Below, one piece after another: positions 43,903 to 52,187 of a stretch of DNA of 64,000 bases (positions are counted from its first letter, which is position 1; each line of letters begins with the position of its first letter). The notes under the pieces are model-generated. The model saw only the letters and a program-made list of their open reading frames with translations. It did no database searches and was not told where the DNA came from. Both the position numbers and the translations under genes were made by a program. The DNA is from an uncultured Bacteroidia bacterium (GTDB taxonomy: Bacteria; Bacteroidota; Bacteroidia; Bacteroidales; UBA932), in assembly GCA_902789395.1 (NCBI GenBank), contig CADANY010000010.1, positions 62,001-126,000 on the forward strand. The letters run 5' to 3'.

Positions 43903-43910
43903 TAACTTTG
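43903..43910 (+). promoter_or_regulatory. -7 promoter element of ispF
   Basis: TAACTTTG matches TAnnTTTG and ends 5 bases before the ispF ATG, predicting a leaderless or nearly leaderless mRNA. Confidence 0.6.
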
Positions 43911-43915
43911 CAGAC

Positions 43916-44392
43916 ATGGAATTCAGAATCGGCAACGGATACGATGTACATGCCCTTGCAAAGGGCCTCCCGATGTGGCTATGCGGCATCCGGATTGACA
44001 GTGAAACGGGTTTCGTAGCCCACTCGGACGGGGATGTCGCGATCCATGCCCTGTGCGATGCCCTCCTCGGCGCCCTGGCCCTCGGGGATATCGGCCACCT
44101 CTTCCCCGACACCTCCGACGAGTGGAAAGGCATCGACAGCAAGATCCTCCTCGAAAGGGTCGTCCACCTGGTCCATACCGGAGGCTGGAAGATCTCAAAC
44201 GTCGATATCACGATCGCCCTCCAGCGTCCGAAACTCGCCCCGCACATCCTCCGCATGCGGCAGACACTTGCCCCGATCCTCGGGATCGGAACCGATGCCG
44301 TATCCGTCAAAGCGACCACGACCGAACGGCTTGGCTTCGTCGGCCGGGAAGAAGGATGCGAAGTCTGGGCCAGCACAATAATTTTCAAATAA
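43916..44392 (+). CDS. ispF: 2-C-methyl-D-erythritol 2,4-cyclodiphosphate synthase
   Basis: A 158-residue IspF of normal length. Metal ligands sit in GYDVH (Asp 10, His 12) and HSDGDVAIH (His 44). The substrate loop is GDIGHLFPDT and the C-terminus holds VKATTTERLGFVGREEG. It forms the cyclic diphosphate in the non-mevalonate isoprenoid pathway, so this organism makes IPP by the MEP route and would feed the polyprenyl synthase in this window. It is followed by the tRNA-Gln gene. Confidence 0.96.
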   Translation: MEFRIGNGYDVHALAKGLPMWLCGIRIDSETGFVAHSDGDVAIHALCDALLGALALGDIGHLFPDTSDEWKGIDSKILLERVVHLVHTGGWKISNVDITIALQRPKLAPHILRMRQTLAPILGIGTDAVSVKATTTERLGFVGREEGCEVWASTIIFK

Positions 44393-44396
44393 ACTC

Positions 44397-44426
44397 TTGC
44401 AAATCCCGAAAAAAGTCGTACATTTG
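44397..44426 (+). promoter_or_regulatory. Promoter of the tRNA-Gln gene
   Basis: TTG (44397-44399), 19-base spacer and TACATTTG (44419-44426) match the -33/-7 consensus well. It starts 4 bases after the ispF stop. Confidence 0.7.
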
Positions 44427-44456
44427 CAGTCCAATTCAGAAATGAAAGGGATTCAT

Positions 44457-44527
44457 TGAGATATGGTGTAATGGTAGCACTACAGATTCTGGCTCTGTCA
44501 GTGAGGGTTCGAATCCTTCTATCTCAA
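44457..44527 (+). tRNA. tRNA-Gln (anticodon CTG)
   Basis: Cloverleaf: acceptor TGAGATA/TATCTCA, D arm with GGTGTAATGGTAGC, anticodon stem ACAGA/TCTGT with loop TTCTGGC (anticodon CTG, reading CAG), and T arm GAGGG-TTCGAAT-CCTTC. The CCA end is not encoded. A promoter lies upstream and a terminator directly downstream. Confidence 0.93.
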
Positions 44528-44530
44528 CAA

Positions 44531-44560
44531 AAATCAGCCTCGTGAAGCTGATTTTTATTT
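44531..44560 (+). terminator. Intrinsic terminator after tRNA-Gln
   Basis: AAATCAGC and GCTGATTT form an eight-pair stem around an 8-base loop, followed by TTATTT. Confidence 0.75.
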
Positions 44561-44574
44561 TGAAAACGTGGTAT

Positions 44575-44648
44575 GGCGGGGTAGCTCAGCTGGTTAGAGC
44601 GTCGGATTCATAATCCGGAGGTCGTGGGATCGTGACCCACTCCCGCTA
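44575..44648 (+). tRNA. tRNA-Met (anticodon CAT)
   Basis: Cloverleaf: acceptor GGCGGGG/TCCCGCT with two end G-U pairs, D arm GCTCAGCTGGTTAGAGC, anticodon stem TCGGA/TCCGG with loop TTCATAA (CAT), and T stem GTGGG/CCCAC. The T loop reads ATCGTGA rather than the usual TTCRANN, an odd feature. The mismatch-free D region and lack of C-A opening suggest an elongator type. tRNA-Ile2 with a modified CAT anticodon cannot be excluded. Confidence 0.85.
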
Positions 44649-44713
44649 CAAAACATCACATATAAGTCTTGGTTCGACTACGTTCAGCCTCACAGACTAA
44701 ATTCTCTATATGC

Positions 44714-44742
44714 CCGTCACAATCCCTTGTGATGGTTTTTTT
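44714..44742 (+). terminator. Intrinsic terminator after tRNA-Met
   Basis: CCGTCACAA-TCCC-TTGTGATGG forms a nine-pair stem (one wobble), followed by seven T. It separates the tRNA unit from the convergent GH20 gene. Confidence 0.8.
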
Positions 44743-44752
44743 GTTCCCGCGA

Positions 44753-46768
44753 TCAGTTAACGATGACTTCGCTGATGTGCGCGCCGGAACGAATCATGTC
44801 CATCCGGATGCGCACATACCGGGCCTCGCCCGATACAGTCGTCCCGACCGTGACGATTTGGAAGTCCTTCCGGTCTTCGGGCCAGCGGGTCATGTCGATA
44901 TCCACGGGCGTAAAGGCTACGCCGTCCCGTGAGACTTCGATCTGCATATTCAAGGGGAAGAAGCGCTTGCGCAGGGGGTACTCGGCCATTTCAACTCCGA
45001 TGTAGTGGAGCGGCTGCACTTTTCCGAGGTCCACCGTCATCTGCACCTTCCCGCTCCCGCTTGAGATCCATTGTGTCGTATCGCGGGTGCTCCAGCCGCC
45101 GAGATGCCCATCCGCGAGCTGGGGGATATGGTCCCGGATGCGGCCGTCACTGAATCGGAAGGAAACTTTTGCGTCACGCGTCAGCCGGGGGATCTCCTGC
45201 AGGGCAGCTTTCCGTTCGCCGACCTCGGCGGACAGGTCGAAGCAATTGATACCCATCTCGCGCAGCCGGCCGCAGAGCCGCTCGCTGTTTCTGCGGAAAC
45301 GGTCGTAATCTTTCGGGGCTTCGCTCCAGCCGGTCTCTGCCACGGCAAAAGCGCGCGGCCAAAGCATGTACTCGAAATGAGGGTCCGTAATGACACATTC
45401 GGTCCATAGGTTGGCCTGGACGCCGAGAATATGCTTGGCGAGTTCAGGGGTATAGGCCGCTCCCAGAATACCGGCAATGTCTTTTTCGGGATCATAGGAA
45501 TAGACGTGCTGCAGAGGCAGACAGGCATTGAAAGCACGCGGTTCCTTGTAGGGGGCGTCCTGGCAATAGTCGAAATAATAGTAGGTATTGGGCGTCATGA
45601 TAACGTCGTGCTCCATCTCGATGGACTTGGCTCCGCCCGTGCTGCCGCGCCAGGACATGACCGTTGCGTTCTCCGACAGGCCGCCCTCGAGGATCTCGTC
45701 CCAGCCGATGAGTTTTTTCCCCATCGCGTTCAAGGATTTTTCAATCCGCCGGATGAAACGGCTCTGGAGCTGGTCGACGCTGGTGAGCCCCTCCTTTGCC
45801 ATGGTCTCACGACAGAGATCACAGGCCTTCCAGTTATCCTTCTTGGCCTCATCGCCGCCGATATGGATGTACTCGGACGGGAAGAGTTCAGCGACCTCCT
45901 TCAGCACCGCTTCGAAGAAGGCATAGGTTTCTTCCCGGGTTACGCAGACGACGTTTTTCTGCGGGTGTTTTTTGCCGTTGCAGAAGAGTTCCGGACGGGC
46001 TTTCAACAAAGCAAGGTTGTGGCCGGGCATTTCGATTTCAGGGATGATTTCGATGTGGCGTTCGGCGGCATAAGCGAGGATTTCGCGGATATCGTCTTTC
46101 GAGTAGTAGCCGCCGCAGATCTTTCCGTCGTCATAGTATGTACCCGTAACATACCCTTCCGGTTCTTCGACAGGAGTATAAGCATAGGTCGTCGAGAGAA
46201 TGTCGTGGAAGGAGCGAGCATCTCCGAAAGCCGTTTTCCGTGCAACGTCCGGGCAACAATCCAGGCGGATGCGGAAACCTTCGTTATCCGTCAGGTGGAA
46301 ATGCATACGGCTCATTTTCACCATGGCCATGGCGTCCAGCTGGCGCAGGACCGCCTCCTTGCTCCTGAAGTGGCGCACGACGTCAAACATCAGGCCGCGG
46401 TACGGGTAGCGCGGCCGGTCCGTCACCTCGCAGCAGGAGAGCACCCCGTTTCCGGCATCGCACATCTGGCGGAGCGTCTGGAGGGCATAGAAGGCTCCCC
46501 GTTCGTCTGCGGCGCGGATCGTGATCCCTTTGGGTTTGATGCTCAGCGTATAAGCCCCGGGCGTGGTGTCACGGAATTTCCGGTCACCGATACGGAAGTT
46601 CAGGGCTGGGTTGTCCCGGGAGATTTCCCCTGGGGTGAAAGTGCCGGGGGTGAGGGTGTAGGATGACACGGCCGGGATGACGACATCCGGGCCGGCCTGG
46701 GCGGCAAGGGAGACGGAGACCGTCAGGGCAGCGCCAAGGGCGAGCAGGTTAAGGAAGTGTTTATTCAT
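44753..46768 (-). CDS. GH20 beta-N-acetylhexosaminidase with F5/8-type C-terminal domain
   Basis: A 671-residue secreted protein (signal peptide ending SLAAQ). An N-terminal GH20b-type domain leads to the barrel with RGLMFDVVRHF, HFHLTDNEGFRI and the catalytic pair in HIGGDEAKK (about residue 300). The C-terminal 130 residues form a discoidin-like module (GWSTRDTTQW...VDLGKVQPLHYIGVE). It releases terminal GlcNAc or GalNAc from glycans, in line with gut mucin or chitooligosaccharide use. It lies 11 bases downstream of the acid phosphatase gene in one operon. Confidence 0.94.
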   Translation of the reverse strand: MNKHFLNLLALGAALTVSVSLAAQAGPDVVIPAVSSYTLTPGTFTPGEISRDNPALNFRIGDRKFRDTTPGAYTLSIKPKGITIRAADERGAFYALQTLRQMCDAGNGVLSCCEVTDRPRYPYRGLMFDVVRHFRSKEAVLRQLDAMAMVKMSRMHFHLTDNEGFRIRLDCCPDVARKTAFGDARSFHDILSTTYAYTPVEEPEGYVTGTYYDDGKICGGYYSKDDIREILAYAAERHIEIIPEIEMPGHNLALLKARPELFCNGKKHPQKNVVCVTREETYAFFEAVLKEVAELFPSEYIHIGGDEAKKDNWKACDLCRETMAKEGLTSVDQLQSRFIRRIEKSLNAMGKKLIGWDEILEGGLSENATVMSWRGSTGGAKSIEMEHDVIMTPNTYYYFDYCQDAPYKEPRAFNACLPLQHVYSYDPEKDIAGILGAAYTPELAKHILGVQANLWTECVITDPHFEYMLWPRAFAVAETGWSEAPKDYDRFRRNSERLCGRLREMGINCFDLSAEVGERKAALQEIPRLTRDAKVSFRFSDGRIRDHIPQLADGHLGGWSTRDTTQWISSGSGKVQMTVDLGKVQPLHYIGVEMAEYPLRKRFFPLNMQIEVSRDGVAFTPVDIDMTRWPEDRKDFQIVTVGTTVSGEARYVRIRMDMIRSGAHISEVIVN

Positions 46769-46779
46769 GTTTCAATGGT

Positions 46780-48111
46780 TCATTGGTTTTCAGTTAGCAT
46801 ATCTGCCATTTTGGCACGGGCAGCGGAAGAGATGGAGCGGTAATGCGAGGTAAAATCGCTCCAGCGGTAATATGGGGCCCGGTCTCCGGGAAGAGGAAGG
46901 GTCAGATCGCGCTCGTTGAGCATCATCCGAACCAACGTGTCTCCACTGCGGTCCTGGTAGAACACCCACTGCAGGTTGGCACCCATGGGGACATTGGTAA
47001 AATCATAGACATACTTGATATCCGAAGGATGCGCCACCGGAGTCGACCAGCCTTCGATTCCCATCAGGCACAGGAGCATGGCGATGGGCGTGTCGTGTCC
47101 GAAACGGAGCCGGGCCCCGAGCCGGCCCGACGCGAGGTCCTCATCGGCTTTGTCCATGATATCATCGAGCAGGCCGGAAGCAATCAGGAAAGCCGGATTG
47201 GTCCCGTTTTCGCCCGGGCCCCAATACTGATAGTAGATATAGTTGCGCCATTCCCACAGACCGCAGAGCTCCTCCGGCGTGAACAGGCCTTCAAAGGACA
47301 CGGGAAGGTCGGTGCAGGCGGTACTGATCATCAGATAGTACAGTTCCAACTCCAGATTGGTCTTTCCGAAATTCGCCTCCACCCAATCCAGGTCGGTGAA
47401 AAGGCGGGGCAGGTATTCATCGGCACGAACATCCCTGGCTTTCATCTCCCTGACCTCGTCTTTCCAGGCTTTTCCATAAGGCTTTTTACCGATCCTGGCC
47501 ACATCGCTGAAGGGATGGGTGCTGTGCGGAGGGTTCATGATGGCCATGAACGACTCACTGGTCTCTTTGGCGATCCGGATGCGGGGGTCCTGTTCCTCAA
47601 GGGCGTCGCAGCATGCCACCATGGACATGATGGAACGCTGGATGGTAGAGGCCCGGGCATCCAGTTCGGGGCGCTTCCGGAAAACCTGGCGGTAGTTCCG
47701 GTACATCCGCGTACCGATTCCATAATGCTGCTCCCAGCCAATCGGGGTCAGGTCCCCCGCACGGCCGTCGAAGTATTTGTAGGCATTCAGATATTTCTCT
47801 GCCAAGGCCTTTCCTTCTGCGGTAAGAACGTCGGCTGAAACGGCCTTCTCAAAAAAGGATTTCAGGTTGTCATACCCTTCCTGCTTATAATTATAACGGG
47901 CACCATGACGTCCGTAGTGGCTGATATATACAGGTTTATACCCTTTAGGAGGCTTCGCGGAAGGCTCTGTGGGGGCCTTGTAAAGATAGTACTCGAGGTA
48001 AGCGTACTGCGGCTCCTGCAGAATCCGTTCAAAAGCCGGAACGGGACGCTGCTGGGCATGGAGGGCCAAACAGAATACAAGGGAAAGTAAAAACGATGCA
48101 GCTCTTTTCAT
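46780..48111 (-). CDS. Secreted histidine acid phosphatase (branch 2, MINPP/phytase-like)
   Basis: A 443-residue protein with signal peptide ending LHAQQ. The phosphohistidine motif is SHYGRHGARY (Arg 68, His 69, Arg 72), and the proton-donor region is RFGHDTPIAML (about 335). Branch 2 members include MINPP-like phytases, known in Bacteroides. It should release phosphate from inositol phosphates or other esters in the periplasm or on vesicles. It heads an operon with the GH20 gene. Confidence 0.9.
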   Translation of the reverse strand: MKRAASFLLSLVFCLALHAQQRPVPAFERILQEPQYAYLEYYLYKAPTEPSAKPPKGYKPVYISHYGRHGARYNYKQEGYDNLKSFFEKAVSADVLTAEGKALAEKYLNAYKYFDGRAGDLTPIGWEQHYGIGTRMYRNYRQVFRKRPELDARASTIQRSIMSMVACCDALEEQDPRIRIAKETSESFMAIMNPPHSTHPFSDVARIGKKPYGKAWKDEVREMKARDVRADEYLPRLFTDLDWVEANFGKTNLELELYYLMISTACTDLPVSFEGLFTPEELCGLWEWRNYIYYQYWGPGENGTNPAFLIASGLLDDIMDKADEDLASGRLGARLRFGHDTPIAMLLCLMGIEGWSTPVAHPSDIKYVYDFTNVPMGANLQWVFYQDRSGDTLVRMMLNERDLTLPLPGDRAPYYRWSDFTSHYRSISSAARAKMADMLTENQ

Positions 48112-48127
48112 AAAAATCGGTTTTATA

Positions 48128-48135
48128 CAAATATA
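48128..48135 (-). promoter_or_regulatory. -7 promoter element of the acid phosphatase/GH20 operon
   Basis: The minus strand reads TATATTTG (TAnnTTTG), 16 bases before the phosphatase ATG. Confidence 0.6.
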
Positions 48136-48193
48136 GCATTTGTCTTCGTATTTTCATATATCTGCAATACATGAAACATGGTCTTAAAGTATT

Positions 48194-48774
48194 ATGAAAA
48201 AATTATTTATCAGCGCGCTGCTTATTGTCCTCGGAACGATGACCTGTTTTGCCCAGAATGAAACCGCCGAGGCCCTCAGGAATTATTCTTTCAAATAATC
48301 GGATCAGCCGGTCGTCCAGGTGGGCGGTGTGGATTTGCTTTTCGGATCCGGGCCAATTCAATTCTCCCACTCCGGAAGCCCGGTATTCAATGTAAAATCC
48401 GAGATGGACTTTTACTTCGAACGAGGAAGCTTTCTCCGTTTCAGGGCTGAGGCCGGAATTGCAGCGCTTTCTTATACGAAAGAGGAGAGCGGAGCTTTGG
48501 ACTCCCGGATTGCGCCCAATGTCAAAATAATGGGCGGTCTTAGGTTCAATCTCAACAGTTACAGGACTTTACTCGTTTTTCTCATAGGACTGGGAGCCTA
48601 CTATTACCCGGAATACGGTATCAGCCCGAGTGGTGTTTTGATGCTCGCATTTCTCATTATCTGACTCCGAAAATTGCGATTAGCGGAATCATAAGGGGCG
48701 GTCATTTAAGCCTGAACAAAGAGGATATGGACGGATGTGCTCTATTCGGAGCCGGCATATCCTATATGTTTTAA
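48194..48774 (+). pseudogene. Decayed outer-membrane beta-barrel protein gene
   Basis: ATG 48194 begins a good signal peptide (MKKLFISALLIVLGTMTCFAQ). The frame stops at TAA 48296-48298 after 34 codons, yet the same frame continues with barrel-like sequence (VGGVDLLFGSG to PEYGISPSG). A second lesion lies in the T run at 48636-48639: one missing base moves the frame. The shifted frame from 48640 encodes DARISHYLTPKIAISG and ends GAGISYMF with a terminal Phe, typical of outer-membrane barrels. With both lesions repaired the product would have about 193 residues. Two independent errors argue for real decay rather than one sequencing slip. Confidence 0.8.
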
Positions 48775-48790
48775 AAGAGATGATAAACCT

Positions 48791-49015
48791 ATGAAAAGAG
48801 TTTTTATCATTCTGCTCTGCCTTCTCTGCATCCCTGCCCTGAGCCAGGACAAAGCCTTCAAGGCGGGGCTGAAAAAAGGGAAAGGAGCGAATGGATACTA
48901 CCATGCGGATCTTTCCAAAATGGCATTTACCGAAGATGAACTTGTCAACTATGCCAAAAAGAACGGTTATCTGATACGGAATCTGAAAGAAGGCAAGTCC
49001 GGTGAAACCGTCTAA
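48791..49015 (+). CDS. Secreted protein, N-terminal part of a probably frameshifted gene
   Basis: A 74-residue product with signal peptide (MKRVFIILLCLLCIPALSQ) and a short mature part (FTEDELVNYAKKNGYLIRNLK). It ends soon after, and an open frame without its own signal continues in another phase from 49002. The simplest reading is one gene of about 215 codons broken by an indel near 48990-49015. A programmed frameshift or a true two-gene arrangement cannot be excluded. It begins 16 bases after the preceding pseudogene. No family is recognised. Confidence 0.55.
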   Translation: MKRVFIILLCLLCIPALSQDKAFKAGLKKGKGANGYYHADLSKMAFTEDELVNYAKKNGYLIRNLKEGKSGETV

Positions 49016-49436
49016 CTTCGGGGCGACCGAGAAAGCGCTTATGGCTGAATTCGGCAAATCCGTTTCATGGTGGGCTACGGTTTATGACCGGGCAAACGCT
49101 GTGCTTCTGTCACGGATAAACAACGATATCAAGGAGAAAAAGGATTACGCCAGAAAAATGTGCGAGAAATGCCTGATTGTCGGGAAAGAATCGACTTTTC
49201 CCAAGGGCTATGTCGAAGCCTACCACGGCATTTTCACCAGTAGACCGGCCCAATCGGATGAAGACGGAGTACTGGTCCTGCAAAACGGAGAGCAGTGCAC
49301 ATGGAAGTTTTATTATTATGAGAGCGGGACAATAATCGATGTCAGCGGCGACTACTCCGGCAAATTTAAGAGCGTCGGAGAGATGGTTGAAAAGATTCTT
49401 GAGGATTGCAACCGGACGTGGGGATCAAGGATGTAG
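49002..49436 (+). CDS. Hypothetical protein, likely C-terminal part of the frameshifted secreted protein
   Basis: A 144-residue frame from a GTG that overlaps the upstream frame by 14 bases. It has a mixed alpha/beta character (ATEKALMAEFGKSVSWWATVYDR, then a beta-rich part with CTWKFYYYESGTIIDVSGDY) and no signal peptide. Because the upstream fragment supplies exactly the missing signal and N-terminus, both are read as parts of one former gene. I do not recognise a domain. Confidence 0.5.
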   Translation: MKPSNFGATEKALMAEFGKSVSWWATVYDRANAVLLSRINNDIKEKKDYARKMCEKCLIVGKESTFPKGYVEAYHGIFTSRPAQSDEDGVLVLQNGEQCTWKFYYYESGTIIDVSGDYSGKFKSVGEMVEKILEDCNRTWGSRM

Positions 49437-49507
49437 AAGCCGGAATGCAGATTGGCGCAGTTTTTGAATAATATGCCCTCGGAAATTTTTTTAATTCAAC
49501 CAAAAGT

Positions 49508-50128
49508 ATGAAAAAAATTCTTGCAACTGTCCTCGCCGCATCGATGATGCTGCTCGGAACCCAGGCCTTCGCACAGGTCACTGTCAACGCTGGCTATCTC
49601 AATTCAACCCTTTCTTATCAGAATGCTGATCCGCAGAATGCCAATGGTGCCTATGCAGGTCTTTCTTTCAATCTCCCGATTGCAGGCGGCCTTGCTGTTG
49701 CTCCGGGTGTCTATTATTCCCTGATCACTTCCAAGGAAACCGCGAGCCTGGGAAACCTCTTCTCCGGTTCCGGTACCTTCATGGAGCATGCCATCAATGT
49801 TCCGCTCTATCTGAACTATGGAGTCGACATGGCCAGCGATATGCGTATCCTCCTTTATGCAGGTCCAACCTTCCAGTATGGTCTTGCCTCTACGGTGAAG
49901 TATGACGCCAATGTCGCCGGAATCAGCGGAAGCACCACGACGAACAATTATGACAACGATAACTACAACCGCATGAACGTCTATCTCGGCGGCGGTATCG
50001 GTTTCCAAATCAGCAAACTGCTGATCTCCGTCGGTTATGACTATGGGATGATGAACCAGATCAAGGGCGACAACGCTCCCAAGGCCCACCGTTCCAACCT
50101 CAAACTCGGAGTCGGTTTCGCATTCTAA
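49508..50128 (+). CDS. Outer-membrane beta-barrel protein (PorT/OmpX-like)
   Basis: A 206-residue exported protein (signal ending QAFAQ). It shows alternating hydrophobic strands, Gly/Asn/Tyr-rich turns (VNAGYLNSTLSYQ, GLSFNLPIAGGLAV, KLLISVGYDYGMM) and a terminal Phe (LGVGFAF), as in eight-stranded outer-membrane barrels of the PF13568 type. The exact role is unknown. A strong terminator follows at 50150. Its size and ending resemble the decayed gene at 48194, which may be a relative. Confidence 0.82.
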   Translation: MKKILATVLAASMMLLGTQAFAQVTVNAGYLNSTLSYQNADPQNANGAYAGLSFNLPIAGGLAVAPGVYYSLITSKETASLGNLFSGSGTFMEHAINVPLYLNYGVDMASDMRILLYAGPTFQYGLASTVKYDANVAGISGSTTTNNYDNDNYNRMNVYLGGGIGFQISKLLISVGYDYGMMNQIKGDNAPKAHRSNLKLGVGFAF

Positions 50129-50149
50129 AATGATTTGTTTTTAAAAGTA

Positions 50150-50186
50150 ACGGGGCTGTCCTTTCGGAGAGCCCCGTTTTTTTTTC
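50150..50186 (+). terminator. Intrinsic terminator after the beta-barrel gene
   Basis: ACGGGGCT and AGCCCCGT form an eight-pair GC-rich stem; an inner TCC/GGA extends it. A run of about ten T follows. It lies between convergent genes; the A run on the other side may also let it stop the minus-strand gene. Confidence 0.85.
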
Positions 50187-50188
50187 AA

Positions 50189-50713
50189 CTACTGACGGCG
50201 ATAACTGACCGGCTTGGTGACCTTTCCTTTTTTATCCCACCCGGATTCTACCTCGCGAAGGACTAATTCTTTGTCGGTAATCCGGATAAGTTCAAACCGC
50301 CCGTGAGTTTTGAGGATTTTGGTGACTTCTTTCCGGATCGGGATTTCGATAATCTTGGCGATAAGGGCCGGAACCCCGTTCGGCCGGACGGTAACTTTGG
50401 GGTTGGCTCCCTGCCCCGGGAAGAAATCCAGATACTTCCCATCCATCTTCCAAGTCCCCGAATTAGAGGCATCTACCTGGAAATCGGGCTCTTTCCCGTT
50501 TCCTTCGATCATGGCAATATCTATATTGAGATTCAACAGGATACTGGCGTGTTCTCCGGAGAAAGTATACTGCACCTCGCCGGTAACGGACAAGTCCATT
50601 CCCTCTTTACTCTCATCTGTTTTGAGCGGTCCCCGCCAGGAGCCGTCGAGATTTTGGGCAAAAGCCTGACCTGCCGTCAGCAGGCATATGAGTATGACAA
50701 CGATCTTTTTCAT
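50189..50713 (-). CDS. Small secreted protein of unknown function
   Basis: 174 residues from ATG 50713 (MKKIVVILICLLTAGQAFAQ), a clear signal peptide. The mature part is beta-rich (LDGSWRGPLKT, VQYTFSGEHASILLNLNIDI, GTWKMDGKYLDF, RFELIRITDKELVLREVE), a pattern like lipocalin-type or META-like small barrels. No enzyme motif is seen. A longer in-frame start upstream would precede the signal peptide and is rejected. It stands alone, convergent with the beta-barrel gene. Confidence 0.75.
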   Translation of the reverse strand: MKKIVVILICLLTAGQAFAQNLDGSWRGPLKTDESKEGMDLSVTGEVQYTFSGEHASILLNLNIDIAMIEGNGKEPDFQVDASNSGTWKMDGKYLDFFPGQGANPKVTVRPNGVPALIAKIIEIPIRKEVTKILKTHGRFELIRITDKELVLREVESGWDKKGKVTKPVSYRRQ

Positions 50714-50778
50714 GACAAAAAACCGGATAAAGGTAGGCATTTTAGGCGGAAAGGAATAGTAAAAACGAAAAAAAACGC

Positions 50779-50786
50779 CATCTTTG
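50779..50786 (+). promoter_or_regulatory. Putative -7 element of the first MBL lipoprotein gene
   Basis: CATCTTTG differs from TAnnTTTG at the first base. It lies 43 bases upstream of the ATG at 50830. Confidence 0.4.
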
Positions 50787-50829
50787 CCATAGGAATTCAG
50801 ATCCATTCCATGAATCAATAGACTTTTAT

Positions 50830-52128
50830 ATGAAAAAATACCTGCTTATACTGGCGTTTCTCCCTTGCATTTTTGCTCTTTCCTGCCATTCAGAAGAGAC
50901 GAACAAGAACCCGCAAGAGGAGAATGACGACAAACCGACGGACAAAAAGGAAGAACCCCAGCAACAGACCGGAGAGTTCTTCCCCGCCTGGAGCGAAGGA
51001 TACCTCGACATCCATTTCATCAATGCCGGACGGGGCGAATGTACCTTTTACATCCTCCCGGATGGGACAACGATGGTCGTGGACGCGGGAGAAGTTTTCA
51101 CCAGCGATCCGACGGCCCAGCCTCGCCTGCCTGAAAATTCCAAGTTCTCATACAAGACCTTCGGGACCTATATCAAGCACTTCCTGCCGGCCTCTTCCGG
51201 GGGTAAGCTGGATTATGCCCTGATGACCCATTTCCATATCGACCATATCGGGGAGCTGGACAGTACAAACGCCGTGCACCCGGAAGGTGGATACCAACTG
51301 ACCGGAGCGAGCGGCCTTTTCGAGGAAGTCCCTTTCCGGAAACTTGTGGACCGGGGTTACCCGTCCTATTATGAAGATAGTTCCAATTACCCTCCGGAAT
51401 CCACGTCGACGACCAACTACGTCCAGTTCGTCCAATATGCCGTCGCAAAAAAAGTAATGACGGCAGAGCGTTTCGTTGTAGGTTCAGACAGCCAGTTCCA
51501 GCTCCTCGGTGCTACCAAGGAGTCCTACAAGAATAATTTCCGGATCTTCAACCATGTCGGCAACGGAGCGGGATACTACAAGGATGCCTCGGGACAGGGT
51601 CGTGTCGTTGCCAAAACACCCTCCACCGAGAACGCCGCTTCCTGCGGATTCCACCTGAAGTACGGCAAATTCGACTTCATCGCAGCCGGAGACCTGGTCT
51701 CGAGCGCCCAGAACTACCAGGCCTATTATTACAGGGACTATGTCGATCATCTTGAAGCATTCAAGGCCAACCACCATATGGCCGGCAACAGCTGGGGCGG
51801 CCAGATGCAGAAACTGGCATTCTGCCCGCGGGTCATCGTCGTCCAAAGTTTCGATATCAAGAAACCGGATCCCACAGTTCTGGCTTCCGTTTTCTCCGGA
51901 GTCTTCGAAAATGCTACCAACAACTGGGAAAAAGACGTCTACCTGACCAAGCACTGGGACGATGCGATGGAGGCAAACAAGAATACCTTCTCCCAGTGCA
52001 AGGGATACGGGGGCCATGTCGTCATCCGGGTTGCTCCGGGAGGCGAGAGTTTCAAAGTCTACATGCTGAAAGACACCGACTTTTCTTTCGAAATCAAGTC
52101 AGAATCCGAAACGTATACCTGCCAATAG
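50830..52128 (+). CDS. Exported MBL-fold (ComEC-type) hydrolase lipoprotein, copy 1
   Basis: A 432-residue lipoprotein (lipobox IFALSC, Cys about 18) with a long charged linker (about 20-48, rich in Glu, Lys, Asn). The metallo-beta-lactamase fold begins LDIHFINAGRGECTFYILPDG and continues TMVVDAGE, then the metal motif THFHIDHIG. Further ligand candidates are AAGDLVSS and KANHHMAGN. The N-terminal pattern resembles the extracellular MBL domain of ComEC and related nucleases/phosphodiesterases. A close paralogue lies at 58453-59646. The pair flanks a LacI-SusC-SusD unit, so it may cleave the substrate taken up there. Substrate unknown. Confidence 0.85.
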   Translation: MKKYLLILAFLPCIFALSCHSEETNKNPQEENDDKPTDKKEEPQQQTGEFFPAWSEGYLDIHFINAGRGECTFYILPDGTTMVVDAGEVFTSDPTAQPRLPENSKFSYKTFGTYIKHFLPASSGGKLDYALMTHFHIDHIGELDSTNAVHPEGGYQLTGASGLFEEVPFRKLVDRGYPSYYEDSSNYPPESTSTTNYVQFVQYAVAKKVMTAERFVVGSDSQFQLLGATKESYKNNFRIFNHVGNGAGYYKDASGQGRVVAKTPSTENAASCGFHLKYGKFDFIAAGDLVSSAQNYQAYYYRDYVDHLEAFKANHHMAGNSWGGQMQKLAFCPRVIVVQSFDIKKPDPTVLASVFSGVFENATNNWEKDVYLTKHWDDAMEANKNTFSQCKGYGGHVVIRVAPGGESFKVYMLKDTDFSFEIKSESETYTCQ

Positions 52129-52187
52129 AGGCGACTACTTCACTCCTGTCCTCCACATTCTTAGCATAAGCAATTACCCGGAAAGGG

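Noticed and set aside
44655..44710. Sequence GGTTCGACTACGTTCAGCC with AGTCT/AGACT ends after the tRNA-Met gene
   Set aside because: Looks like a known type of short dispersed repeat, but no second copy occurs in the window and the pairing is weak, so no element is called.
45431..46666. 411-codon open frame opposite the GH20 gene
   Set aside because: Lies wholly inside the well-supported GH20 gene and has no protein-like domain pattern.
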